Shown here: positions 46,318 through 58,114 of the stretch, in pieces
Numbering within the stretch: the stretch's first letter is position 1
How the letters are laid out: the number at the start of each line of letters is the position of its first letter
From: Nothophaeocryptopus gaeumannii
Taxonomy: Eukaryota > Ascomycota > Dothideomycetes > Mycosphaerellales > Mycosphaerellaceae
DNA: 64,000 bases
NCBI GenBank assembly: GCA_031771865.1
Contig: JASISA010000025.1
Location: 2,790,001-2,854,000, forward strand
Reading direction: 5' to 3'
Position numbers and translations under genes: made by a program
The notes under the pieces: generated by a model
Told to the model about the DNA's origin: nothing
The model's input: only the letters and a program-made list of their open reading frames with translations
The model's database searches: none

Positions 46318-48895
46318 TCAACGGTTCCTGTCAGGTAGTCCTCTTTCCAAATCCTCAAACGCCTCATCGTCCCTACTTACGGGCTGTTGCGCCGAAGGGT
46401 CATCGTTGACGAGATTGACGGCCTGTTCCTGGACATCATCCTCATCCTCCGTGTCTCGGTAAGGCTCCATCTGAGGCGGCGATGTGGAGGCTGAGCCGGA
46501 AGATCTCGCCAGTGAGCGGACGACGTCGCCTTTGCAGATGGGACAGGTTCGTCGACGGGTAGTGAGCCAGGGAGTTCTATATATATGTTAGCAAGTCGGT
46601 CAGAGACGGGTCGATGAGCTGATAGACTTACATGCACTCTGCATGGAACTCATGTCCGCAGGGCAGGCTCATCACTCTGCTGACGCCGTCGACGTACTCC
46701 TCCAAGCATACAACGCATTCCCGCTGCTTGCCACCATACCGTCTCCTCCATTCCGCGAGACCCGCAGCACGCTTTTCCTCAATCTGCTCGAGTGAAGGAG
46801 ATGCCATGCCGTCTGATCGGAGAGAAGAACCTTGCGGTACCTCCGACGTCGTTCGTGCTCGAGGCCGTGCCCGGGTGTTGATGAGTCTTGACCCTGGTAG
46901 CAGTGGCGTCGTCGCGCTGGCTTGTGATGACAACGATGTCGTTGAGCTCGCCGTCTGGCTTGGCATCGTCTGGTATGTCCGTACAGGCAATCGCTCAACC
47001 ACGGACTTCGGTGCTCGCCATCTCCTCCGCCGTATCCTCGATCGAAGGAGTAAAAGAGCGTATACTACAGTAAGTGTAACAAGGGGAGACACGACCAGGA
47101 CCAGCAGCGTGTCAAAGAAAGGTGAAGAGGACATTGAGGTCTGCGACAGCGTGACCCACAGCCCCTCATGAGAAGGCGAGCCATGTGCAGACTGAGGTCT
47201 GCGGTGGTGGGTGTCAGGCTTCATATGTTGCGATGGACGTTCAGAAGTCTTTGATGCGCCTTTTGAAGGTGACGTCTCTGCCTTGGCAACGTCTTGACCA
47301 GGATCAGAGTGGAACAGCCGACCCAACCAGGCGCGTGATACATCCGCCTGGCCCTCCGTCTCCTGAGAGGTCATGCCTGCTTTGGGCTGAGACTTCTTGG
47401 AGCTGCCGATGTCAACTGCTTCGTGGTTTGCTTTGCCATACTCGCCACTGCCAGGCGTAATACTTCCGCCTCTGAAGGATGTCGCTGCGGCTTTGCTGCT
47501 GGTTCTCGGCGCAGCACTAGAGGTCGATGTGGAAGCAGTGTTCTGCTGTTGCTCTTTTTGCTCCGCAACAAGATCTGGATCTCGCCAGTCTTGGACGCCA
47601 ATGACAAAGCCATCCTCTGACCCAGGCCGCGAGGTCGTTGTTGCCGCTCTGGTGGAGGCTTTCGAGATTGTAGCTACCTTGAATGCGATCACCTTTCGCG
47701 GCTCATCATCTTCAAATTCTTGTTGAAGAACCCAGCCGACCTTGCCGCTGCTTGGTGGTCGTCGACTATCCGCGCTGTCTGAGCTGCTTCCGAACAACGA
47801 AGCCAACCAGCCTGGTCGGTTGATCTTCGGCTTGTCTTCCGTCTGCTGCGAGCTCTTCTTGTCCGTTTTCTCCATTTCCTTGGGCTGTGGTGTAGATGTC
47901 GCCCTCGCAGATGCGCTCGTCGTTGTAAAGATTGGCTTGTCTGCAGTATCTTTCTGGGAGCCGACCATCTCTTTCTCGCCCAATGCCACGCCAACTCGAT
48001 TGACCTCATCGACGTACGCTGATCTCACATCTTGCGGCATGAGACTTGACAGCAGTTGCGCGGTCGTGTATGAGGTAAAGAGAGAAGGTATCGTGACGTT
48101 GGAGGTGTCTCCTCGAGCGTACATGGTCACAAGCGGACCGCCGCGGATGTCGTCTCCCACAACCAACGCAATACCACCCCTTCTCTGAGCCCATTTGACT
48201 TTCTCCAGAAAGCCGCAGCCACCTCTGCTGAGTAGCACAATCTTGCCAGCGATCTCTGCGCTCTCTTGCAGTGACTGAATGTCCGCGTGCGTCGGCTTCT
48301 TCGTGTTGCCTACCGAGTCACCGTTCGTCTTCAAGCCATCCGAGGCCGGCAGTGGGTGGTGCAGGTAGTCGTCTGTCCCATCATCCTCACTCGGATTCTC
48401 GGTACCATCCTTTTCCTCAACATCCTCATCACTTCTCTTGTTGTTCTTGCTGCCTTGCGACTCTGTAGCCGCGCTCTTCCCTTCTGGCCCGCCCTTCTTC
48501 GCAGCTCCTGAACTCGTCCAGCTCCCATCGTCCCATCCAGGTACATCGCTACACCCCAGCTCGCCTCCTGCGCCAGCCCCAGATCCTCCTCTTCCAAAAT
48601 GGTCGCTCCCGAAGCCACTCCCAATCCATAGCTGCCCGCTCAGGCTCTTTGGAGGTAAAAGTGGCCCAAACGCGGCGGGTCTCGCCACGAAGTTTGTAGA
48701 ATTGTCATCTGTCAATGTGATTATCGCGCTCGGCGGGAATAGGCTAGAAGGTGATCGCCAGTTGAAGTATGTGCCGATGCCGCCTTGAGAGGATGACGTC
48801 TCTACAACTGGTCTGCGCCAGGGGCTGAGGGCGAGAATGAGAAAGAAAGCGAAGATGAAGCTGAGAAGAGTTAGGAGGAAGCGGAGTGGTCGCAT
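46318..48895 (-). CDS. PA-TM-RING type E3 ubiquitin ligase
   Basis: Exon 1 is 48895-46632 and exon 2 is 46576-46318, with a 55-bp intron that splits the RING finger; the product is 840 residues. The N-terminus has a signal anchor (FLLTLLSFIFAFFLILAL). A protease-associated (PA) domain covers about residues 60-310 with KIVLLSRGGCGFLEKVKWAQ. Long Ser/Lys-rich linkers follow, then a transmembrane segment (LLVLVVSPLVTLTVVYALLL) at about 600-625 and a RING-H2: CVVCLEEY, LPCGHEFHAEC, then after the intron ITPWLTTRRRTCPICK. The tail is acidic. The domain order is that of PA-TM-RING ligases of Golgi, endosome or vacuole membranes, with the PA domain in the lumen and the RING in the cytosol. The substrate is unknown. 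Confidence 0.9.
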
Positions 48896-49468
48896 CGTGA
48901 GGTTGTTCGCTGCCTGCGCAGTCGGTAGGTCGGGATCGAGGTGGTGGAAGTCAGCCGGCGATGCGCGCGACCTGTCCGCGGCGCGGCGTTACTGGAACAT
49001 TCGTATTCGAAGGGACTCGTGTCGATTGTACAGATCTGGCGGTGGTGAATGTATGTAAAGAGATGTTGGAGGTGGAGTGGCGTGGAGTTGGCTGCACACT
49101 GACGTTGCCGATCTCCTGTGCGGGCAGACTGCAAGGAAGTCGCACCTGAGGCCGTTTCACCGGCGATCTCTCACAAAAACTCGAGCCTCGGTCTGTACAC
49201 GAAATACAACATACGAAAGCAGCAGTGAATGAAGTACAGGGTCAAGAAGATGGTGGAAGGATAGGGTTGTTGGATGTCTAGGGAGTTGTGCTCCTCCCCG
49301 CCATGCACTGATGCCCCGATCCAAGGTCCCGCTTCGTTTCAAAGCCCTCAAACCTCACGTGTCGAAGTGTATCATGCTGTCAGGAATGTGACTGCGGCAG
49401 CCACAGCTGCCACACACAACGGGGACTTCTCGACCTCGAGTGATGCTTTAATCTGATATCTCGACTCT
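48896..49468. other. Intergenic region
   Basis: No gene is supported. It holds the promoter of the RING ligase gene. Confidence 0.45.
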
Positions 49469-50243
49469 TCATGACAGTTGTAATGGCGGCAACACGTCCA
49501 GCGCCCTACCGGAGATCATGAAGCAGCTCTTGAGCTGAACTGCAGCTGGCACCCCAGCACTTCGCATGTCATGATTAGCGACCAGCGATTTGTCCATAGC
49601 CCGAAAGCTATCAGTGCTGATAGCTCTCCGCTCGTAGTTATCGAACACGGGACCAGCTTGTTCTTGTTTCTTCCAAACCGCGATGGAGTACTTGACGGAC
49701 CCGGCACTCATGAGATCGGTCTTCACAGAATCTCCCTCATATATCTTGTCGTGCGCTCGCTCTCCGTCAAGCAGAAGATTGCTCAGATTGAAAGTCAGCG
49801 AGACGAATATGCAAGTCGTCATCTATCAGGATGTTGGAAAGCCCGATGTCGTTCACCAATATGCCACGATCATGACATGTCGATACTGCTTGAGCAATCT
49901 CGAGCATTCAGCGCCGCAATGTCTGGTCACTTCCGCCTTGTACATTGCGCAAGTATTCCATGAGACTGCCCTTCGGATAGTATCGCAAGATGAAGCCCTT
50001 TGGACAGGCGTCCAGATGCTCTGCCATGAAAGGCTGGCGTCCAAGACGCTCGTAGAAGGCGACCTCACGAGAAAAGATCTTCATGCTCCTGTGAGGTCTT
50101 CTTTTGGTGGTGCGAGTCGCAAAGTCGCTTCGGAGTCTTGAAAACAGTAGTTCCCTCGAGCTCGAAGATGAACCTTCGGTTCCTGAGCCGATGAGACGCG
50201 AGGAACCTATGAGGCAGCCATCAGGTAGTACAAAGCCCTGCAT
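49469..50243 (-). pseudogene. Broken protein kinase-like gene
   Basis: On the minus strand the frame starts MQGFVLPDGCLIGSSRLIGS with a Gly-rich loop, moves to another frame for FIFELEGTTVFKTPKRL, returns with REVAFYERLGRQPFM and GFILRYYPKGSLMEYL, and then meets TGA at 49908-49910 where Trp fits. It resumes in frame with LEIAQAVSTCHDRGILVND and LSNILIDDDLHIRLADF. A further frame break follows near 49790 before DKIYEGDSVKTDLMSAGSVK. Together these are the N-lobe, hinge, catalytic loop (VNDIGLSN) and post-DFG region of a fungal kinase-like protein related in plan to the HGD kinase at 40.2 kb. At least three frame changes and one stop make it a pseudogene. Confidence 0.7.
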
Positions 50244-51739
50244 TACTTACTACTGATGCAAGTGATCTGGAAAGTCATCTGCCTATTAGCAATATGTTTA
50301 CATACTCTTTCGCTAGCTTGGTGTCGTCAGGGACAGCAGCAAACATTACATTGCTCGTATGCTCTGGAAGAAAAACAAGTTTCTTTTGGTGGTCGACGCC
50401 CATCTCCGGATTTCTGGCCAGCACACGAAGTTGCTGGAGTCTGAGCGTCCTTTGTCGTGTGCATATTATATAGCTGTGTATGAGGTACGACTATAAGTGC
50501 ATATGCACTGTGTCTGTCGAGGTATGAAATCCGCGGAAGAGCCAGAGTTACGGGAAAATCTGCAACCGGAGCTGAGGCCTCGGTCTGGTGGCTGCATGGA
50601 AGGTGGGATGATCCTGGCCTTCCATTACACCTCATATCTCTTCTCGATGCTCCGGAGTCATGTCAACATGATGACGGTATCATCAACGACGTGCCAGGAG
50701 GAAGGTGGCAGACCAACCCATAACAGTAGCGGAACATTGATACATATATCCGCCGACAGACAGTTTCGATGCCGACTGAAACGCAATTTCCACTCCCCAC
50801 GGGCTGCCGATGAGGCTCAAAAACAGAGTTCGGTTCAATGAACGCATCGACACGAGAAGCAAATCCAATCTGCGCGGGGCCAACGTCTCCAACGTCCGTC
50901 ACGAGAACTCCTTCCAGCATCACAACCACCACCACCACCACGACGCAGTCCATCTGTCATCATTGCGCCTTCTGCAGCTCGGCACCACATCGTACAAGCG
51001 TGGCCATGCGGGCGATGGACCCTTGATCGCGACTCGACAGGTGCGAAGGACGCGGCGCTGAGCTGAGCTGATCATCGACACGGCTCGTTGTGCATTTCGT
51101 CTATTCGGCACGGCATTGGCAGTTGATAGCTCACCCGCACCTACTGTACCTCCGCCAAAAGATCAGCACTCGTCTCTACGAGAAAAAGGTTGTCGACTAC
51201 CGCGGGCTGCGTAATAGCGAACCGCTCTTTCGACTCCGACCGATCCCATAGTCACACCAAAGCCTCGTGTTCCTCCGTAAGCACCTCGTCGTACGTATAC
51301 CCCCTCATCCTTTCTTCTTCGCCGCTGTCGCCACTTCCAGCAGGTGAGAGCTACACTTGCGAGCTGTGTGTTATCGGGGACTGCTTCTTTCCACCCTTGC
51401 TCTCACTCGCGACTGCTCTTGCTCTCGTGCTTGCTCTTGCGTTCCAGCGAGTGTGTTGACTTCGTAGCATTCTTGCTCCTCCGCTCAGTCCTCCTCCTCC
51501 TCTCCTCCTCCTCCTCCTCCTCCTCCTCCTCCTCCTCCTCCTCCTCCTCCTCCAACCTACACCAGCATATCCACAGAACCAGCAACCTGCAGTATTCGCC
51601 CGACAGACCTCAGCAGCATCATCATCTACGAAGCATCTGACCTCCGCCTACGACGGATCGCCAATCAGCCTTATCGAAGCCTCTCACCCGCTATTCCCTA
51701 CCACTGCCATCCACCTACCCGATCGTACCCTCCGACAAG
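50244..51739. other. Intergenic region with CT-rich leader upstream of the aquaporin
   Basis: No gene is supported across about 1.5 kb. A CAC/ACC run occurs near 50924-50942. The last 400 bases are strongly CT-rich, as in many fungal promoters and 5' leaders, and contain a TCC microsatellite (listed separately). Confidence 0.45.
51490..51553 (+). repeat. (TCC)n microsatellite in the aquaporin leader
   Basis: A nearly perfect run of about 20 TCC/CTC triplets lies about 190 bases upstream of the aquaporin start codon. On the plus strand one frame reads as polyserine and on the minus strand another reads as polyglutamate, but neither belongs to a supportable gene. Confidence 0.85.
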
Positions 51740-53106
51740 ATGAACATCAATTCGCCCTCGAGTGGCTTCATCTCTGTACCCTTCCTCAAGAACCGCCACA
51801 AACCCGGGCACAAGAATGAGCTGAGAGTACCCTTCCTGGGCTTTTTGCCTAACAAGCCTCGCAACCACTTTGTCGCTATGGTCGGCGAGTTCATTGGCAC
51901 CTTCCTGTTTCTGTTCTTCGCCTTCAGCGCAACTCAAGTCGCCAACGCTGCCGCCTCGGGAGCCGGTACTGCAGGAGGCAGCCTCACCCAGGTGCCAAAT
52001 ACTAGCGTGCTCTTGTACATTTCGCTGGCCTTTGGGTTTAGCTTGGCTGTCAATGCTTGGGTCTTCTTCCGGATCAGTGGAGGTGGGATATGTCGTTTTT
52101 CTCATAGCGTTCGTTCCGCTAATCACGAACACAGGTCTGTTCAACCCAGCAGTCACACTCGGCATGGCCATGATTGGAGCCGTCAATTGGACTCGCGCCG
52201 GTCTTGTCTTCGTCGCACAGATTCTGGGTAGTATGGCTTCTGCCGCAGTCGTCTCGGCCTTGTTCCCCGGTCCGCTGTCTGTCTCGACAACTCTCAGCAG
52301 TGGCACCTCCATTGCTCGCGGTCTCTGTATGTCTACTCCACTGCGCGACCTCCTGTACTTTGCTAACCTACTACAGTCATTGAGATGTTCCTCACAGCAG
52401 AGCTCGTCTTCACCATCTTGTATGTCATCGGCCTGGTTTCCTCCCCTTCATTGACTCTGCTAACGCTTCCCAGCATGCTTGCCGCCGAAAAGCACAAGGG
52501 CACCTTCATAGCACCAGTCGGTATCGGCCTTGCGCTCTTCATCGCTGAGCTGTCTGGTGTCTACTTTACAGGCGGTACGACTTCCACCTGACTGCCAAAA
52601 ACTCCCGCCTTGCTGACTTCAATGATGCAGGCTCTCTCAACCCAGCCCGCTCCTTCGGTCCTTGCGTCGTCCTCAAGATCTTCCCGGGCTACCACTGGAT
52701 CTACTGGCTTGGCCCAGCGCTCGGTGCGCTGGTCGCTGTCGGCTTCTACCGTTTCGTAAAGATGCTCGAATACGAGACCGCGAACCCCGGCCAGGACTTC
52801 AACGAGCAAGAGGCGGAAGTGTTCCAGTTTGACGAGGAGAACGCTGCGCGTGGCAGCGATGTCGCCAGACCCGTTGCAGACCCGATGGCCATTAGGGAGT
52901 CAAGGTCAAGCAATCAGGTGCCTGGTATTGGAGACCGAACGAGTAGTAGAGCTCTCAACCCACGGCCAAGTGCCGCACGTCTTGATGGCAGCTCCGGCAG
53001 CGCCATTGCCGAGAAGTTTGAGGATGTTCATCCGGGTTTCGAGAATGCTAGCAGGATGGAAGCCGGTCGACCGAATCCTTACGCCAGCTCTGGGACTACA
53101 GGGTAG
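51740..53106 (+). CDS. Aquaporin (MIP family), orthodox type
   Basis: Five exons, 51740-52082, 52135-52326, 52377-52419, 52474-52574 and 52631-53106, with introns of 52, 50, 54 and 56 bp, give 384 residues in frame. The core has six membrane helices, for example FVAMVGEFIGTFLFLFFAF. Both pore motifs are present: GLFNPAVTLGM and GGS-LNPARSFGP, the latter split by intron 4. The second motif is NPARSFGP rather than NPARD, which points to a water channel rather than an aquaglyceroporin. The N-terminus is about 45 residues of basic, Pro-containing text, and the C-terminal 110 residues form a long hydrophilic cytosolic tail with FQFDEENAA and many Ser/Arg, a likely site of regulation. The gene is intact. 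Confidence 0.94.
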
Positions 53107-53639
53107 TGAAGGTTGTTGCTTGTACAGAATTATGCTTTTGGAAGCGAGGCGCTATTGCTGGCAGGTCTTTGGCAGGCTTGGGAGCCTTGCCGTTGGGTTG
53201 TGAATACTCATTACTAGTCATGAATGATAAGTTGTTCCCACCCTATACGTCGTGCAGCTCTCATCGTCCGCGCAGTTCCGTTCAGCTTTAGTAATTGGCC
53301 ACTATAGCATATATGCAGTTGCTGCAGCCTCGGAGCTCATGTGGCTCGCATGGAGTATTAACGTTGAAGCTTCGGTCCAATCATATGCGCTGCAGCTAGG
53401 ACATGCGCGTGAGCAGAGCCAGTCACTTCTCCCACTAACAGACACAATCATATGCGAGTCGAACAGGCGCGCCACATTCGTGCACGGACCATTAGCTCGC
53501 AAACTCGCAATCACCTCAACGTCCTTGTAGGCACCTCGACCTCCGCACACCTGTACTCTAATTCGACCACAACACAATAACTAGCCACCGCCGACTTCGA
53601 GCACCTCACAATACCCGACACGTCTTACTCTGACTACGA
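53107..53639. other. Intergenic region
   Basis: No gene is supported. It holds the aquaporin 3' region. Confidence 0.4.
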
Positions 53640-54760
53640 TACACCGTCTCCGGCTCCCGAGAGACACCGGAACGACGCCTGACCTCCTCAACATAGCGCC
53701 GCTTATTACGCTTTGCCAGTCCACTACTTGTGTAATCCACATCCGCGCACAGCACGCATCCTGCCTCGAGCGTGACTCTTACCGGCCTGCCACCCGAGCT
53801 GTTCGAGTCTATTGCTGAAGGCGTCGAGGCCGTGGATTTACTAGTAGGCCTTGCGGTTGACCTCGGGGGAGTGTTGAGTACAAGAGAATGACGCAGATGC
53901 TTTGAGGAGCGTCTAAGCAAGCCACGTACTGGCCTTCTGGATCTTCGTGGAGACCGTAGGAATTTGGATCTGGAGATCGCCGAAGGAGGTAGCTTCCGGA
54001 TGAGTTGAACAGGTTGTGCGAACCGATGTTGGCCCAGTTGTCGCCGAAGTTGGATGCATCTTCAGGTCTCTCCTCCCAATGTATTCGGAATACTGGAGAA
54101 ACTTACGGATCGTAAAACGAGAACAAGTGGAACCAATCTGGATCGATCTCTGGCAGGGTGATGTTGACGTGGACCTTGGTCAAATCCACCATCATAATAG
54201 AGTACGGCGTGTCTTGGTTCGGGACGACAATGTCTTGCGCAGTGGGATCATTGGCCTGTACGATCTTCGCGCTGTGATAGAAGTTGCTCGCTTCAAGGTA
54301 TTTGTATATCACTCCCACGAAGTTAACGTAGGAGAGTAGACAATACCCATGCTGATCGTAGGTCAGATGTGTTTGGGCGGAGTCATGGACGCTTCGAACT
54401 TACGACAAGACTGAATGTTGTTGTATTTTGAGCATCGATGGTTGCGTTCGAAGAAGAGTCGGACTGCCTTGAGAATAGGGATGAATGCGTTGACAGGACA
54501 ATGAGAGATCTCGCAGTCCATATCTTGGCGAGCATCATCTTGGGCGGTGGGTGATGCTATAGTAGCCTCTGAACAGGAGCTCATATGCCCTGACTGGCAT
54601 ATGGATACTGCGACGTCTTGATTTTGCAAGACCCATGATAACGGCATGCGTGCGATCAGAGCAGCCGCAAAACATTCAAGGATCAAACGAAGCCGCATAC
54701 AGTGCTTGCGGTCCAGCTGAAGATGGTGCGACCATCGACCCTTTGGATTCTGTAGTACTT
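53640..54760 (-). pseudogene. Relic of a DUF1254-type secreted protein gene
   Basis: The best part, at about 54320-54105, reads VIYKYLEASNFYHSAKIVQA, VVPNQDTPYSIMMVDLTKV and WFHLFSFYDP, the N-terminal conserved block of DUF1254 proteins. A GT-AG intron of ordinary size (GTAAGT near 54107) leads to NFGDNWANIGSHNLFNSSGS and RRSPDPNSYGLHEDPEGQYV. Beyond about 53915 the frame is interrupted by several stops, including a TAG-TAA pair within KAY-IHGLDAFSNRL. Upstream, at 54700-54360, a hydrophobic leader and poorly matching text remain. The gene is dead; family function is unclear in fungi. Confidence 0.55.
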
Positions 54761-55339
54761 GGCATGCACAAGGAGTCACCAACAGGTGCACTCTGCGCTG
54801 CGAACCATGTCGGAGGATCGCACGTCGGCCTAATCCGTCAGCATGTGCAACATGTTCCAGGAACTGTGCATTCTTGGCAGCGCTCCGCGTTCCAATGCGG
54901 GTAATGAAGGACCATCCTGCGCCAGAACACGTTCATAAGCTCGCTACTACCGTGGCATCCAAGCACTGCGGCCGGAAAGGAATTGATATACCCTTGTGAG
55001 CTTGACCAAAAAGACTTTACGCTCGAGCGAAGCTGTGGTCACTCAGGAATTGTAGGCTGTTTAGCAAAAGCGCGATTGTCATGAATGACCTTGCGATCAA
55101 GAAGAGCGAATGCTTCATCGCGTCCCTTGTCAGTGCAAGCACAGTAGCCGACGACTTTCGATGTGGCTGGAAATATTCCATCATTCTGCTCTTGATGCAC
55201 ATCGTTGTTGCAATCCCAGAAGATGAGGATACACAAAAGCAGGCCAGATACTTCCTGGACACAAACACTATTCTTGAGCAAACTCTGTTGAAGCACAGGA
55301 GAGTACCACGCTCACTCCAATTCTCAAAACGCATGGCTC
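54761..55339. other. Intergenic region
   Basis: No gene is supported. Open frames on both strands overlap and carry no recognisable motif. Confidence 0.4.
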
Positions 55340-57180
55340 CGTTCTCGCATTGGCTGCCCTTGGCATCAGACTGGCGGCATCGCAGGCAGGACAGACATTC
55401 CAATCTGTGAGTACTGCAGGCCACGGCACTGCATGCTGATGCTCACTTCAATCAGAGACCTGATCTACGACCACCAGTCTTGAATTTCTCTGTTTACGAT
55501 GAGAGCAAATTTACACCAGGCTACATATTGATGTCGCCATTCACAGCACCACCTTGAGGCAATCTCAACGCTGGTTCAGATTCAGGATCAAGTAGCCTTC
55601 GCTCAAGCTCCCTAAGCCAGCTTCTACTGGATTCTGTTCAAAGTGGACCGTACATATACGACTCTGATGGGGTACGTTGATGACTTGAACTTACTGCTGC
55701 AAACGACTGCGCTAACTTGAACGTAGACACTCATCTTCAGCGGCTATGGAATTGGTGGTGGACAATACACCCACGATGTCAAGGTCGCTAGAGTCAATGA
55801 AAGCAGCTATCTTACATACTTCAATGGTGATGAGTAAGTATTTGCAACAACGATATTTGCAGCATTAAACTGACATTGGCCAGTCCAACAGCTGGATCTC
55901 GCGGCATGGGCGTAGTCATGGACAGCTCCTACAAAATCGTCAACTCGGTACTCAGCGGAAACGGCAAGGCAGTCAACGATATTCATGAGTTCATCATCTT
56001 GCCAGAATCTGGGACTGCTCTGACTACTATCTTTGAGCCGACTCACTTCAACCTGCAACCCGAAGGTCTTGCCTTGCCATGGGGCTATGTGGTGCAGGGA
56101 ACCGCCCAAGAGGTCGATATCGCTACTAGAGACGTCGTCTTTGAATGGTAGGCAACCGACCACGTAGATCCGACTCAAAGCTACCATCCCTACTATCGAA
56201 CAGATCCGACGGGCAACGGGACGACAGCATCGACAGCATGGGACTTCTTGTAAGTTCTCATCCAAGCGCTACATACGACAATTTGCGTACCGACCTACGA
56301 CCCGGCCACATCAACTCCGTTCACAAATTCTCCAACGGAGACTAACTCATCTCCAGCCGATGTATGTGCGCCCTCTACCGTCTCGAAGCAAAGACCGGGA
56401 AAATCATCTGGCAAGTCGGCGGGATGTCCAACCAATTCCAACACATCGGCTTCAACAACTCCTTCGCATTCCAACATCACGCCCGCATCCGCTCCGAAAA
56501 TGGCACACAAGCCGTAATTTCGATCTTTGACAGTGGAAGTGACGGGATTTGTGACGGATAGCTCCGCTTCTTCGGCGATACTCATGATTGTCGATACAGC
56601 GGATATGACAGGCATCCAGCTTGCGCAGTTTGCTTTCCCCGAACCGAACTCTTCCACCTCTCGAGGCTCGACCCAGCTGCTTTGCGACAGAAACATATTC
56701 ATGGGATGGGGATCTAGCGAGAACTATCGAGTGTTCAAGATTCGAAAGAGCGATTGGGTGGGCAATCCGGATTCCACGCCGGCGATTTGGAGCTATGCGA
56801 CTATTACATCCGCATCAGTCAGTGTGTTCGTTTCGTGGAATAGAGCGACGGAGATTGAGACGTGGAAGTTTTGGGGGTTGGAGGATCCCACAAACCAGAA
56901 TAACTCGACGGTTCTTGGGACGGCGCGGAAGAAGGGCTTCGAGACGAGTTTCAATACAAACGAATTCTTGGCAGTGGACAATGGCGGAGGCGTTGGAAGT
57001 TAATGGAACGAGTCTGGGCAAGTCGCCGGTGCAGAAAACGATTGTTGTTCGGGAGGCGACGAATACGACTGGTGAGTAGATGCCTTCGTCTTAAGTTGAA
57101 GTCTGAGTGCTGGGTTTTCATGGGCAGAGACCGTTCAGGAGTATCTCGTCCAAGCGAATCAGAGTATTCTCATGATCTAG
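55340..57180 (+). pseudogene. Secreted arylsulfotransferase (ASST-like) pseudogene
   Basis: A signal-peptide-like start (SVLALAALGIRLAAS, no ATG in that frame) is followed by RPDLRPPVLNFSVYDESKF. Introns at 55672-55726 and 55835-55883 splice GPYIYDSDG to TLIFSGYGIGGGQYTHDVKV and NGDD to PTAGSRGMGVVMD. The conserved block NDIHEFIILPESGTALTTIF, then ALYRLEAKTGKIIWQVGG, HHARIRSE and MGWGSSENYRVF identify a fungal arylsulfotransferase beta-propeller. Lesions: TGA at 55555-55557, TAG at 56149-56151 after FEW (Gln expected), loss of the acceptor AG before HINSV near 56308, TAA within GDYLISS near 56343, and a frameshift near 56550. The C-terminus, ETVQEYLVQANQSI after a last intron, ends at about 57180. 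Confidence 0.75.
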
Positions 57181-57465
57181 TGCTTCTTCCACATATCCAC
57201 ATGCTCTTGCAAGATGTCCTTGTCTGGGTCATTCGCGGCGATCCTTGTCTCGAGACCTCTCACATAGAGCGCAACGAAGTCCTCCGTCGACACGTTCCTT
57301 TGCATCGACAACCCTGCCTGCACGTTCGGCGGTATACTCAAGTCCCAGACCGCTTCGACCTCAGCTCGCCTTTTCCAAGACCACCTTCACCTGCCGCTTG
57401 TAGGTTGCGTGACCGCCGATGTTTAGTCCCTTTTCTCTCCATATCACTACGCGACTGTTGACGAT

Positions 57466-57830
57466 CTACCTCAGACGCTCGCATGCTGCGAAAGGATTAT
57501 TGAAGTTCTGGGTCCAAGGCGGTGCGTTGTTGACAATTCGAGAGGAGAGATCAGCTTCCGGTAGCTCGCTCGCTTCGAAGTCTGCTTGAGCGTCGTTGAA
57601 GCAGACGATGAGGTCCACGGCAGACGAGCACCAGTTAGGCATCGTGCCACTAGCAGAAGGATTCCTGGGTTGCGGATAGACTGCAAGATGGGCATGGAAC
57701 TTTGACAGCCAGTAAGTGGTACATATCGCAGGGCTTGGGGCCTTGCGTCTTGTCAGCACTTCAAGCATCTGGGTTGGGTAGCCGTTCAAAGACTTACTGG
57801 TCCGAAGACGTGCTTCTCCGACAAAGCCAT
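57466..57830 (-). CDS. Small protein of an unrecognised family with FGP first exon, member C
   Basis: Exon 1 is 57830-57798 (11 codons, MALSEKHVFGP) and exon 2 is 57741-57466, with a 56-bp intron (GTAAGT donor, GCAAG acceptor, CTGAC branch); the product is 102 residues. Exon 2 begins APSPAICTTYWLSKFHAHLA and aligns with members A and B nearby: a Pro at the second codon, then Ala-Ile, then Trp-Leu, then a Tyr-Pro. The middle has VDLIVCFNDAQADFEASEL. I recognise no domain and no signal peptide. The first exon and intron position are conserved across the three genes, which supports the model. Function unknown. Confidence 0.6.
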
Positions 57831-58114
57831 GTTTCGCTTGTTGTACCTGCGGACGTCGACGAGCCGTTGAGAAGAAGCCCAGAAAAAGAAGAAGCAAAGA
57901 TGATTGGCTGTGTGTATAAAACTGTTGCTCATTGAACGGAAGATGCTGCTCTGCGACGGTCTAGAAAAGTCACGACGCCTCGTGTAGTTGTCTGAAAGGC
58001 CAAGAACAGCCAAAGGTTTATGTCGAAAGCAGTGTGTCTCTAAACATTTCCAAGATTCTGTCCCCAACTCCGCGCTAAACTCGCTTGTGAGATGCTGCAA
58101 TAACGAAAAGATAA

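Noticed and set aside
51344..51640. Open frame with a polyserine run
   Set aside because: It is produced by the TCC microsatellite in the aquaporin leader and has no other protein character.
24961..57180. All frame breaks as sequencing or assembly errors
   Set aside because: The conserved genes in the same window (isocitrate dehydrogenase, lysyl-tRNA synthetase, GH3, RING ligase, aquaporin and others, together over 10 kb of coding sequence) have no breaks apart from the alcohol dehydrogenase tail, and many stops follow one transition type. Individual indels could still be errors.
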